This document shows positions 46,289 through 57,136 of a DNA stretch of 64,000 nucleotides, one piece after another. Under the pieces are notes generated by a model. The model saw only the letters and a list, made by a program, of their open reading frames with translations. It searched no databases and was not told the origin of the DNA. Each line of letters opens with the position of its first letter. Position 1 is the stretch's first letter. This DNA is from Endomychus coccineus. Its lineage: Eukaryota > Arthropoda > Insecta > Coleoptera > Endomychidae. Made by a program: the position numbers and the translations under genes. Where the stretch lies: assembly GCA_958510875.1 (NCBI GenBank), contig OY294068.1, forward strand, positions 179,025,411 to 179,089,410, given 5' to 3'.

Positions 46289-46630
46289 TTATGTATTTGG
46301 AACATCTTCATTATGAAACTTATGAATTTTTTTATGTGATGCAAGTGCACCAGCCTGTGCAAAACATTGTGTACATATATTACAAGCATATGGTTTTTCT
46401 CCCGTATGTATCCGAACGTGCGCTTTCAGTGATTGACTTTCAAAAAAAGCTTTCCCGCAGAATGAACACACATGGTTTCGTTCGCCGCTGTGTGTTCTCA
46501 TATGTACTTTCAAGTGACTCGACGTCACATATTTCTTCGAACATACTGTGCAACTGAATGGTTTTTCTCCTGTATGTGTTCTCATGTGGGTATTCAGATC
46601 TCCGGATCTGGCACAAGCTTTACCACAGGT
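46289..46630 (-). CDS. ZAD zinc-finger gene, exon 4 (last)
   Basis: 114 codons. TCGKACARSGDLNTH completes finger nine, followed by fingers ten to twelve and the tail FHNEDVPNT. It lies 6 kb from exon 3; the exact fit of the split finger (CS|TCGKA) supports the join. Finger nine has the order C-S-T-C, so the Cys pair is itself split by the intron. Confidence 0.88.
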   Translation of the reverse strand, partial: TCGKACARSGDLNTHMRTHTGEKPFSCTVCSKKYVTSSHLKVHMRTHSGERNHVCSFCGKAFFESQSLKAHVRIHTGEKPYACNICTQCFAQAGALASHKKIHKFHNEDVPNT

Positions 46631-49600
46631 CTGAAATGAAATAGAACATAATTATTATCCTCTATACAATATGGGAAAACATTATGTATGTTGAATAGAT
46701 TCAGCCATTACATATGAAAATCCATTATAAACTTATGAAATAACTAGTAAGTTTGATTTTCACTAATTTAAAGAATAAATTGTAGCTAGTTTCGCAAACA
46801 CTGTAGCTTCTTCAAACGATATTACAAAGTACTAACTTACCACAAAAGAGCTAATCTAGTATATAACAATCATGAAGATTCAATTCTTGATGGTAGTGAA
46901 ATTTTATTCAATTTCGGTTTAACCCATCGCGGGATTAAAAAAAAGTTATGTATACTTGTATAACGAATAATGAATTCAAAGATTGTATCATGTTTTAAAA
47001 TGTTTAAACGAAAGTTCTCTTTTTTTGACGTTTCGATTTTACTTAATTATCTTTATCAAACATTTTTGATGAAATTATTTTATTTTATTATATGTAAACG
47101 GTGGAGGTAGCTTCTATAATAGTATATGTATATATACTATTATAGTACCTTTCATTCACATGTAGACAGAAAAAAAAACATAAAACACGCACACGAAATT
47201 CTGAGCGGCCACATGAAAATACCTTTACATTAGTTAAATATGAATAAATGAGAAGTTAATATCGTTTAAATTATTTTAATTATCTTACAATACATGTAGG
47301 TTATTCAGGAATTTGTTATCATTGAAACTATAGGTTTATGGTAACTGAAATAAGAGACATAAGTTTGAGACTTGATATCCTCTAAATATCTGGAAAATAC
47401 CGCGTCAATGGTGGCCCCATATTTTGTTGTGGATTCTTGTGGATCATTATTCATTTTCAAATTCAATTTTTCCGAAAGAAAAGTTGTCAACCGCTCTGAT
47501 TTTTTATCAGCGAAGTTGATGTTGAAATCGCCAGCCAAGATAAGTGGAAATTTATTACCATTTTTACCAAGTATTTTCGACCCTTCTTCAGTGTACTCCA
47601 GTAAAGTGCGATGAATAAAATGCTCTACCTCGTCCAATTTTGGATTCGGAGAAATGTAAATTGCTACCATGACTATGTGTAGGCCATCGCTAACGTATGC
47701 AATATTTATTTCAATATTCGGAGTCATAATATTAGTTACATTATTATTATTTTGCTAAATAGCTACCCCACCTTTTGGAACAGTATCTCGTTTGAATTGA
47801 ACAATACAATTGAAATTAGGTATTTCAATCGGATTATCATGCGCCATGCAAGATTCGGTAAGAAGTAACACATTTGTTTGTCTTGTAACTGAATCTTGTA
47901 AATCGTATTTGTGACTATTTAGACTTTGGCAATTGAAAGTCGTTATTGAAATGCCATTTCTATTACTAAGGAAATCTAAGACACTTTGAGCTGTCGTCTG
48001 AACACTATTTAAAGGCAGTCTTTTGAATTCTTGCAACAAAGATGCAGTCGATGCAGCTTGCCTTCAAATATTATAAAACTTGAATGTAGAATTATCGTTT
48101 TTTGTCGTGATATACAATTTTTCAATATTAGTCACCCGAGAGAGCGCAACATAAACGAGTTCCTGTTATTTTTCGTTACGGAATTTCTTGATTCGGTCGC
48201 CGCGCTCAAAGCCCGCGATAAAAGCTATATGCAATGGCTTAATAGAAGGTACTCTCAGGTCTCTGCTACGCGCGTCTAACGTATAAACTCTAACTGACGC
48301 GTAGCGAGCTCCTAGAGGCATATGTCAAAATGATTTCGTTCGTAACTAATTACATAGGACGTCTGGAGTTCATGCAATCATGTTTTTAGATAATTCGAAC
48401 CTTCTAATTTCGATAGGCCACGTGAAAATCCCGGAGTCTAAAGCGCTAGAGTGTTATAACATTCGTATAAAATAGCGAAATTTCTCACTTTTAGAAACTT
48501 TAAATTAATTAATTAATTTGACACATGTTAGGTGTTTGGTCTTACATTATTTTTCGTTACGGAATTTCTTGATTCGGTCGCCGCGCTCAAAGCCCGCGAT
48601 AAAAGCTATATGCAATAGCTTAAAAAAACTCGGTGGAAAATGTATAAAAAGTACCATCTTTCCATCCAAACAGAACATTTTGTTGGTCACTATTCGATTT
48701 GCAAAAAAAGATTTTGCATTGACCCAAAAAAACACTAATTCGCTTAATCTCGAGTCCATAACCTCAAAGTGACTCTTACTTCAGCTCAAACGACGTGTTT
48801 TCACATTTTCTACAATTTTTCTCTCCACATGTTTCTCCATTTGAGCCACCGTTTTCATTTTAAACGCAAAAAACATTAAGATCGTATTTTTTCGCGCCAA
48901 AAAGTGGCCATAACTGGTAGCAAACGTAAAATCTAATTATACAAATTTATAAGGCTAGTATTATTAAGTATTTCTTAATCGCTCAACAGGATATCGAAGT
49001 TCTTATACCTATTAATTTCTGGCAGCAACGGATCAAGAACATATACGTAGTTTCGTTAATAAAACATCTGAGCCGACCTTAGCAAAACATTCAATTATAA
49101 CATAACTTTAATGATAATTAATTTAAAGATTTTACATATTCAGAATTAAAGTCATAAACTAAATCTGCTAATAGTTCTTTTATGGTAAGATTGTATTTTG
49201 TAATGTCTGTTATTTAAGTTCATTCTGTATGTATATACGCAATGCACGTGACTCACAGACTGACTGTCAATCAATTTATATTATATGAAACTGTTTTGAA
49301 GGCATTTTATTGAATAAAAATGATATAGAAATTTAATTCAATTTATAATTAGTATCTACTGACTTTGATATTGAGACTATTAATAGAATAGGTCATATCT
49401 TAAGCTCATTAAGTATTTGCAAAATGGGCAATTCTAAATTAAAGGAGACGGCCAATGGGGGGGGGAGATGTAAGGGGTCTGCGGTACTTGTCGGGGCAAT
49501 TTTTTTCCGTTTTTACATCATATTTGAACTCGTTTACCGGCATTTAGAGATTAAAATACCCTTTATAAAGTTTTTGATGAATTTTTTCAATTATTTAGGT

Positions 49601-52600
49601 TGTTTTTCAACGAAAATGCCAAAAAACGGTTTTGACCCCAGAAATCGACATTTTATAGTAAATAAACGTCCAATAAGTCATTTCCGATCGAAAATTGACC
49701 CCTGAATCCGAAAATGGTGTCAGTTTCCTTCCGTAATCCTTACATAACGCATCATTTTTTATCCATTTGCTGATTTTCGGCAAAATTACTTTTTTTTTAC
49801 GGCGTTATATCGGTGGGCAGCCACTTAAAATTTTTTTTTGCAAAATTGCGTGTTTTCACCTCAGCTTTACGATAAAATAAGAATTCTTCTGAGTAAATGG
49901 ATTTTAGAGGTCGTAAAATCGAAAAAACTAAAAAAAAATTACAAAAAACCGGTATTAATGTACAGAAATCTGCCGTTAGGTCGCTGACAAGTCTTTTTTT
50001 GGGACATATAACCTCGGAATCGGATTCAGCGGGAAATTTTACGATAAAAAACAGTTCCCGAACGTCATCCAATAGTTTTTACACTCGAGTATACCATTAA
50101 TTTTACGCCAAAAAAACCGGTAAATGTAATTTTATTCCAGATTTTGACCTTTTTCGATCTCAAAGTTGCAGAATTTAGAATCGTAAGTAGGATATTTGGA
50201 TTCCTTGGACAATTTTCGATCGAAAACATTACATAATTTTTTTAAATATTTTGATGCTTTGGAAAAGCAGTTTGAAGAAGAGCTTTTTCGTAGCTGCAAA
50301 TCTAGAGACTTTTTTTTGTAATTTTTGAAGTTTGTTTCTTAAAACTTTAAATCGACTAAAATCGTGATCAAAATGACTGATTTTGATGTAAAATTTCCCA
50401 AGCAATATGATTCTGACAATTTTTCAATCCCACGTGATGACCCAGAGCCACAAAATTCAACAAAGCGCAAAAAATAGGAGGCAAAACAACGAAACCGAAT
50501 ATAAATTAGTGTAATTTAGTAATTTTGTGGCTCTGGGTCATCATGTGGGATTGAAAAATTGTCAAAATCGGAATGCTTGGGAAATTTTACATCAAAATCA
50601 GTCATTTTGAACACGATTTTAGTCGATTTAAAGTTTTAAGAAACAAACTTCAAACATTACAAAAAAACGAAATCTCTAGATTTGCAGCTACCAAAAAGCT
50701 TTTTTCCACTACTAGCTGTGAAGTTGATAATTATTGCATCTCCTAGCCTGCTGAGAAGTTGAATTTCTCTAGTAGTGGTTAATAATTTTTTCTATTATTG
50801 ACTTAGGTTAATAATGAACAAACTCAAATGTTTTGAGAATCCAGGGATAGTTGTTTAACAAAAACTTGTGCAACGTAATTTTGTATACCCAGGAGATTGT
50901 CTTTAACGTATTTGCTGCTTGAAATTACCTAACAGGATAAAATTATTTGAATAAAAAAATGCCATTAGTTTAAAATTCGCGCTCAACCAATACTGACTGA
51001 TGACATCGATATCGATGACATTCCGCAACTACAAAATGAAATACGCTAGAAGTACGTTTTCACTAATTCCAGCAGCGCCTTTCCTTACACACCAATGTTG
51101 AAAAGTTTCGTAAGTTTTCAAATACACGCTTTTAGATTTTTGGGGCAGTAGTTCGGCATTTAATTGCTCTGCAACTTCCCGCATTTCAGGCGGTGTGCAA
51201 TTAATTTCTAACATATCCATTTAAAAAGACACCCAAACACGATAATTACAAACGTTTGAGAATAAGTTTTTATTAGTGGAAATATCAATCTGCATCAGAC
51301 TACTTGATTTTTGTTTTATTAGTGGAAAGGCGAATTTGCTTTCCTGTGCTACGTGATTTTTACAAGAAAATTTTTTATTTTTATCTTTTGCCTTAAATTT
51401 GGCTAGTAGTGGAAAAAATAGTATATACACCACGGTGGTGAAGACATTTATAGACCTCGCACCTTGATGCCCGGTCGATAATAATAATTGTCTTCAACAC
51501 CTTGGTGTATAATATACTATTTTTCAAACTGCACCAAAATATTTAAAAAAATAATGTAATAGCATGCATGTTTTCGATTGAAAATTGTCCAAGTAATCCA
51601 TTTATCCTATGTACAATTCTAAATTCTGCAACTTTAAGGTCGAAAAAGGTCAAAAACTGGAATAAAATTACGTTTACCTGGTTTTTGGCATAAAATTAAT
51701 GGTATACTGGAGTATTAAAACTGTTTTCTTATCGTAAAATTTCTCGCTGAATTCGATTCCGGGGTCATGTCCCAAAAAAAGACAGATTTTTGTACAGTAA
51801 TATCGTTTTTTTTTCGATTTTGCCACCTCTAAAATCCATTTAGTCAGAAGAATTTTCTAGTAAAGCTGAGGTAAAAACAAGCAGATTTCGCGAGAAACAA
51901 CATTTTTTTTATGTGGCTGCTCACACCGATATGACGCCGTAAAAAAAAAAGGTATTTTGCCGAAAATCAGCCAATGAATAGAAAATGATGACACCATTTT
52001 CGGATTCAGCGGCCAATTTCTGATCGGAAATGACTTCTTGGACGTTTATTTATTATAAAATGTCTATTTCTGGGGTCAAAAACAGTTTTTTGAAATTTTC
52101 TTTGAAAAACAACCGAAAAAATTAAAAAATTCATAAAAAATCTCTATATGCCGGTAAACGAGTTCAAATACGATGTAGAAAAGGAAAAAAATTGCCCCGG
52201 CAAGTTCCGCAGACCCCCCCCCCCCCCCCTTGGCCGTCTCCTTTAATTTAGAATTGCCCAAATATTAACTCCAAATATGACATACCAAGAAAATTTCCAA
52301 ATGGTGTGGATTATTTTCTCATGGAAGATTGTAATGTTGGTGTTCATTCAACCAACTTTTTGACTGTTGTCTGTTTATAGGAAGGTGAAAACATCAAATT
52401 ATTTGTAAACATCTAATCATGTTTTAAAATGTCTGTCTGTATCCCATCAATATCAAACATTCCTGAATAGTCAAACTCATCTAAACATTAGGTTTTAATT
52501 TTTCAAAAACCAGGTATTTACAATAAAATCTGTTGTGGAATTATGAACTCAACAAGACAATCTTGAAATATATTATATACATCTACTTATACTTACAGAG

Positions 52601-53879
52601 CAAATATATGGTTTATATCCAGAATGAACTCGAGAATGCATTATCATTTGACTGTTTTGGACAAAGCCTTTGTTGCAAATAGAACACGTGAACGGTAGTT
52701 CGCCAGTATGTTGTCGCATATGAATAACCACATAATGACTCTAAAACCTCGTTAATAGCATCATCATTATACTATAATTATTATTTCCAATTACCTGAGT
52801 GAAAGCCTTCCCACAAATTTTACATACATAAGGTCTCTCGCCACTGTGTGTCCTGTAATGCTTTTTAAGAACAAATGAATGACTGAAGGATTTTTTACAG
52901 ATATCACATACATATTTTTTCTCCCCAGTATGAGATTTCATATGACTTCTTAAGCCATTTGGATCTGAGAATCCTTTTCCACAAGTGGCACACTTGATCG
53001 GTTTTTCACCAGAATGAATCCTCATATGAATGGATAGAACATTAGCTTCATAAAACCCTTTCCCACAGGCTGTGCAAAAATGTCGTTTTTCCCCTCGATG
53101 TTTTCTTAAATGTCTTGTTAAACTTCCAGATTCGGAAAATGTTTTTACACATAAATTGCACTGAAATGGTTTATGATTCATATGAATCCTTACATGGCGT
53201 TTCAACACCTTTATGTCTTTGAATTTTTTGTTGCAAATTGTACAAACAGGGGCACCTGTTTCTGGATGAGCTATTTTATGAATTTCCAAATCGGCTTCCA
53301 AGTTAAATCCTTCTGGGCAGAGAGAGCATGTGAATGGATAATCTTTCTTCACTTTCTTTTTCACCTTCTTGGAAGACCCATCTTTTTGTAATTCTTTTTC
53401 TGTAACTTCTAAAATACTATCTAGTTGTGCCATGTCTGAAATTATCTCTGGTTCATCCCTCATTATATCAGTCTCTGAGAAACATTCATTTACTAGCTCT
53501 TGCAAACTGATTTCTATCTCGTCCAGTTTATAACGAGAGCTGTTTTCTTGCAAGATAATGTTTGATCTTATACATAATTTTTTAAATGATTCGGCATGTA
53601 ACATTTCTATATTGCATTGTTTGCAAATACCGGTGGGATATTTATCATCGTCCAATACCTAAAATTTCATAAACATAATTGAGTTAGCATGCACAGAAAT
53701 TTGATTTCAATCAAGGTAAATCAATCCTGGTATTGATAGATTAAAAATACCTCAAGAGAAGAACAAGATGCAAATATTTCTCTTAGAGTTGGATCTCTGA
53801 GCGAAAGTACTTCTTCCTCCTCTTTCAAACAGGCACGGCATATTTTATCTATATGCAAATAATTAAAATTAACATTCAT
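46289..53879 (-). CDS. ZAD-type C2H2 zinc-finger protein, 12 fingers, four exons
   Basis: Probably a nuclear DNA-binding transcription regulator. Exons 53879-53751, 53658-52795, 52740-52597 and 46630-46289, all phase 0 with GT/AG borders, join to 1,479 bases, 492 residues plus stop. Residues about 13-75 form the zinc-finger-associated domain: CRACL in exon 1 and CKQC in exon 2 supply the four zinc-binding cysteines. An acidic linker and a basic stretch (SSKKVKKKVKKD) follow, then 12 C2H2 fingers, most with TGEKP-type linkers. Two fingers are split by introns 2 and 3, yet reconstruct exactly. ZAD proteins are an insect-expanded class; the specific target cannot be told. Confidence 0.93.
47290..48172 (-). 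pseudogene. Helentron helicase-endonuclease fragment
   Basis: Minus strand from 48,172: ELVYVALSRVTNIEKLYI, the C-terminal PIF1-helicase signature, followed after one stop by LLQEFKRLPLNSV, SITTFNCQSLNSHKYDLQ, LLLTESCMAHDNPIEIPNF, KGGVAI, stop, then LILAGDFNINFADKKSERL and TIDAVFSRYLEDI. The last blocks form an endonuclease/exonuclease/phosphatase domain with GDFN and an HKPI end. Helicase directly followed by this nuclease is characteristic of Helentrons. Upstream helicase and Rep parts are absent because another repeat begins at about 48,172. Confidence 0.8.
48173..48635 (+). mobile_element. Helentron terminal sequences, three repeated parts
   Basis: GCGATAAAAGCTATATGCAA occurs at about 48,215 and 48,596 within longer matches; the first copy is followed (48,255-48,475) by a stretch that is the inverse of window positions 1-205. 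This is best explained as one Helentron end truncating another copy. Confidence 0.55.
50700..51530 (-). mobile_element. Crypton-like fragment inserted in the foldback arm
   Basis: Minus-strand 51,220-51,029 reads MDMLEINCTPPEMREVAEQL, NAELLPQKSKSVYLKTYETF and HWCVRKGAAGISENVLLAYF, matching the N-terminal SAM-like core-binding domain of Crypton-type tyrosine recombinases found in insect genomes. The catalytic domain is absent. Inverted words TTCCACTACTAGC (about 50,705) and GGCTAGTAGTGGAA (about 51,403) lie near the insert ends. Confidence 0.6.
51418..51528. repeat. Short palindromic element
   Basis: ATAGTATATACACCACGGTG with GTGAAGACA and, inverted, TGTCTTCAACACC and TTGGTGTATAATATACTAT form a hairpin of about 40-base arms around a GC-containing loop (CCTTGATGCCCGGTCGAT). 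It abuts the Crypton-like piece. Confidence 0.75.
52597..52740 (-). CDS. ZAD zinc-finger gene, exon 3
   Basis: 48 codons completing finger seven (SHYVVIHMRQHTGE), finger eight (FTCSICNKGFVQNSQMIMHS) and the start of finger nine (YICS). Donor TCT|GTAAGT, acceptor GTTTTAG. Confidence 0.88.
52795..53658 (-). CDS. ZAD zinc-finger gene, exon 2
   Basis: 288 codons: the second half of the ZAD (VLDDDKYPTGICKQC), the acidic linker, six whole C2H2 fingers (YPFTCSLCPEGF to SHSFVLKKHYRTH) and the first half of finger seven (YVCKICGKAFTQ). Acceptor AATTTTAG, donor CAG|GTAATT. Confidence 0.92.
53751..53879 (-). CDS. ZAD zinc-finger gene, exon 1
   Basis: 43 codons from MNVNFNYLHIDKICRACLKE to ASCSSLE, the first half of the ZAD. 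A splice acceptor TTATCATTTCAG sits just upstream of the start codon, so a non-coding 5' exon is likely. Donor GAG|GTATTT. Confidence 0.88.
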
Positions 53880-54379
53880 TTCCCCTGAAATGATAATAAG
53901 AGTTACAAAAAGTTTATTATTGTTTTAAGTTATAGTTTCAGTAAAATAGGCTATGTCATAGATAACTACTCTACTCTAGTATTTTAAATACTTTATCTTT
54001 ATGAACGAACGGTTCTCATCATAGAGATAATATTACTATTTACGTCTATGCTCTTCTGTATGGCCAACCATAGAATTTGAATCTATGAGCGAACGGTACT
54101 CACCATAGAGAAAGTTATTCCCTTTATCTATGCTTTTCTGTATGACCGACCATAGAATTTGAATCTATGAGCGAACGGTTCTCATCATAGAAAAAGCTAT
54201 TCAATTCACCTCTATGCTTTTCTATATGACCGACCATAGAATTTAAATCGTTCAAATCTACGAGCCCTGTCTTTATAGTTCTGTGGCCTGACCGGACTAC
54301 TAAGACGAGCATGGACAAGATGGTCAATTTTTAGCTTTCTAGAACAAGAGACAAATGAGCTACTTAATAAAGCGTTTTG
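53880..54379. promoter_or_regulatory. Upstream region of the ZAD gene with an 83-bp tandem repeat
   Basis: Probably holds the 5' non-coding exon and promoter of the ZAD gene. Most of it is a three-copy repeat (see the separate entry). Confidence 0.45.
54003..54250. repeat. Three-copy tandem repeat, 82-84 bp period
   Basis: GAACGAACGG / GAGCGAACGG starts units at 54,003, 54,087 and 54,169. Each contains CTCATCATAGA-type, CTATGCTTTTCTGTATG-type and CCATAGAATTTGAATC words. CATAGA and TCTATG recur as inverted pairs, so each unit can fold. Confidence 0.88.
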
Positions 54380-54532
54380 ATGGAAATTAAAATCGTTATT
54401 CTCATCCTTATTGGTAATCTTCAGTTTCAGAGTGGATCTACAGTGGTATTGTTCTTAATCGAGATATTTTGGTTGCCTTCCGGTGAGCAGAATTTAGCAA
54501 CATTCGTTGATTGGATTCGATCCATGTGTAGT
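54380..54532 (+). CDS. Possible first exon of unknown plus-strand gene (weak)
   Basis: Begins MEIKIVILILIGNLQFQSGS, a hydrophobic leader, continues LNLATFVDWIRSMCS-like text (observed QNLATFVDWIRSMCS) and ends at a good donor AGT|GTAAGT in phase 0. No homologue or next exon was recognised. It may be chance. Confidence 0.2.
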
Positions 54533-55107
54533 GTAAGTACCTATTATAATAGCTTTATTCAAAATTGTGAAATGCAATCATTTCATTACTTTTGCGAATT
54601 CAATTCTCAATGTTGAATTGAATCTAGTACATAATATGAAACTAACAAAACCTAAAGATAAGCTTTTGGTGCGAGGTGTTTTCACTTTCAAACTTTCATT
54701 TACATTCCTAGCCTGTTGGTTACACTTCTTTATATCTAGTTTAAATTTGTATAACCTTCGAATCATAGAACAACTAAGTTCGTATTACATTTAAGTATAG
54801 TTCACAGACTACTTCTGTGGAATGGTTGTTCTGTTTTGTAGGAACGCCGAGTTCTCCGCGTAAATACTAACTCAAATTTAATTGGATTTTGTAAACAGCG
54901 AAAATATAGTATTTGATAAAATGTTGAACCTATTTCATCGTTGATGTATATTTCTTTATAACAAAGTATATGGTAGCACAGTATAAACTGTAATCGAAGT
55001 GTAGAACCCGAGCGGTACCCTGTACCTAAATATAAATACTTGTAACTGACAATTTCAGTTAAGTAATATTTTGTTTTTTAGTTGATTCTCTGATTCTAGC
55101 CTAGTGA

Positions 55108-55184
55108 GCATAATATTCCAAAAATCTATAGTGGCAAAGTGAAATCACAACATTTTTCCACTATAGATTTTCAAAATATTATGC
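55108..55184. repeat. 77-bp hairpin with 27-base arms
   Basis: GCATAATATTCCAAAAATCT then ATAGTGG is mirrored by CCACTATAGATTTTCAAAAT then ATTATGC, with one or two mismatches and a 23-base loop. Confidence 0.85.
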
Positions 55185-55608
55185 GCATTTCTTTCTCTAG
55201 CTACGCTTAATATTATAAGGGTTGAGAGATTTTACTATTAGTGCAGTAACACAGATACTCAATACATGAATAGGAAGACAATTTATGAATGTGTAAACAC
55301 TTAACAAAAAGGTTTCTACGAACATTTTAAAATGTTGGATGACAGAAATTCTCTCTTATGCTTTAATTTATGCTTTTATGGCATTAGTGCTATACTCCCT
55401 CCCTACCTTGAAACGTGCACAATCATAACTTCTTTCAATGGATTTCTTGATCTTAACAAATTTTGTTTCCATACTAGTATGTAATAATTGTTGTCTCATT
55501 TTCATTAGATTCGATTTAGATTCTACCCAAGCTTTATCCACTTCTATAATTAGCATTCCATCTATATCTATGGTTTCGGCGTTTACGTAGTGTAAATTCA
55601 TAATACTT

Positions 55609-56013
55609 CGGAAGTTGGAGAATAAAACTCAAATTTTACACAAAACTTTTAATAGTTAATTTAAAAATGCTGACAAATTGTTTCACCACACTGTGGTAAA
55701 GTATGTCCTTAAATATCAGGGATCAGAATGTGGTACAAATTGAGGGATGGGGGTGGATAATGGTGGGAGTGCGTTTACAAAATGCACCGCTTGTTAACAA
55801 TTTTGTAAACGCACTCCCACCATTATCCACCCCCATCCCTCAATTTGTACCACATTCTGATCCCTGATATTTAAGGACATACTTTTAGATTTAGCTTTAG
55901 TTGATAACTCCTCGCTTTGATAATGCCACAGTGTGGTGAAACAATTTGTCAGCATTTTTAAATTAAATGTTAAAAGTTTTGTGTAAAATTTGAGTTTTAT
56001 TCTCCAACTTCCG
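55609..56013. mobile_element. 405-bp palindromic (foldback) element
   Basis: Arms 55,609-55,783 and 55,800-56,013 are nearly perfect inverses (for example GGGAGTGCGTTTACAAAAT and its mirror) around a 16-base loop. The right arm has one extra piece of about 39 bases near 55,885-55,924. Such near-identity points to a recent origin. No target duplication could be defined. Confidence 0.88.
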
Positions 56014-57060
56014 TAGCATTCCATCAATACAAGGCACTATTCTGGTAATAGAAATCCCAAGAAATACCTATATCTATCTAATTAGGCTTTCACTTCATTT
56101 AAACACTAATGCTTTTCGCCAGATTTTATATAGAAACCTTAATAAATATACTAATATCAATTCATTCAATACATATCAAAATCAATTTCGCAAACAAATT
56201 GTGAAAATAAGTATATTATTATAACTGATTTTTCCTGCAATCGTTTCGGATGTAATATGGACCATAGAATTGCCTGAAAATAATGAAAAATTAAATATTT
56301 ATAATGAAAATTCTATTTTTGAAAGAACTTTCAAATTTCTATTTTTTTATAGTTTTGCACATATAGGTATACTTGCCCAAATTTGGCATATGTACTAAGG
56401 TGTTGAATCAGTAATTATATTTCTCCAAATTATTTGTATTAACTAAGTTTGAGAACGTAAAAATATAAACAAACAGTACCCATTTTGTTAATAACTAATT
56501 ATTAAATGAACGCAACAGTATGGTAATTGGGTAGAATTATTTGTTTTTAAGCTTATGAGATGGTAACTGTTTCTCCGCAACAGTTCAAATTGAAGTTTCT
56601 ATTCGAGAAAAAAACATTTTCATTTTTTTAAATATGATACTGACATGAGTGAGAACTAACAATCCTAGAAATTGAGATTATTCAGATTTAAATGTCCCTC
56701 AATCGAATTTGGCAGAAATACCCTACTTCCATTAGGCATATGATTTTCCAGAAATTAATCTTTTTCACTGTCTATATTTCTGATGAAAATTGCGTTCTCA
56801 AGTAATAGAATGCATATATAGTTAGGGACTCTCCGACTCTCGAAGACTGCGAATTATTTCACTTTCAGAATTTAACAACGTTGATGAATTTTGATAATAT
56901 TTCAAGCAATCAACTGAAATAACCGGTATGTTACCTTGACCGATTGGTGGCAAAGAAAGTATGTAGTAAATGATTTGTCTGCAGGAAGCCATCAGATGGA
57001 AAGTGTGCAGTCAGTAGTGATTCGTGGCCAGTAATAAGTGTGTGAATTTGTTGAAATAAT

Positions 57061-57136
57061 ATGGCCACTTCCCTACTAAAACTGAATGCCAAATATGTTT
57101 TGTTTTGTGCTTTAAGTTGTTACCTTTTTGCTCAAG
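57061..57136 (+). CDS. Probable signal-peptide first exon of a secreted or membrane protein
   Basis: ATG at 57,061 opens MATSLLKLNAKYVLFCALSC and YLFAQ, a typical signal peptide (short basic region, hydrophobic core), ending at a strong donor AAG|GTGAGT in phase 1 (Gly codon split), the usual phase after signal peptides. The preceding 90 bases are less AT-rich than the flanks, and an initiator-like TCAGT lies at 57,011. No following exon could be recognised before 64,000, so the gene likely extends beyond the window. The product is not identified. Confidence 0.5.

Larger units (their letters stand above)
49425..52260. mobile_element. Large foldback element, about 1.1-kb arms
   Basis: Begins TGGGCAATTCTAAATTAAAG and ends with the exact inverse; at least 31 terminal bases are identical and the arms stay similar for over 1 kb, to a loop near 50,460-50,515 (central inverted words CATCACGTGGGATTG-like). 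The right arm is interrupted at about 50,700-51,530 by a separate insertion. A G-run (8 bases) on the left corresponds to a C-run of 17 on the right. No long coding frame or clear target duplication is visible; class unknown. Confidence 0.85.
46631..52596. other. ZAD zinc-finger gene, intron 3
   Basis: A 6-kb intron. It holds Helentron remains (about 47,290-48,630) and a large foldback element (49,425-52,260). 46,631-47,290 and 48,640-49,424 are AT-rich with nothing recognisable. Confidence 0.65.
54533..57060. other. Intergenic with palindromic elements
   Basis: AT-rich region with two strong inverted repeats (55,108-55,184 and 55,609-56,013). No other gene or repeat was recognised. The last 100 bases before 57,061 are probably the 5' untranslated region of the following exon. 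Confidence 0.5.
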
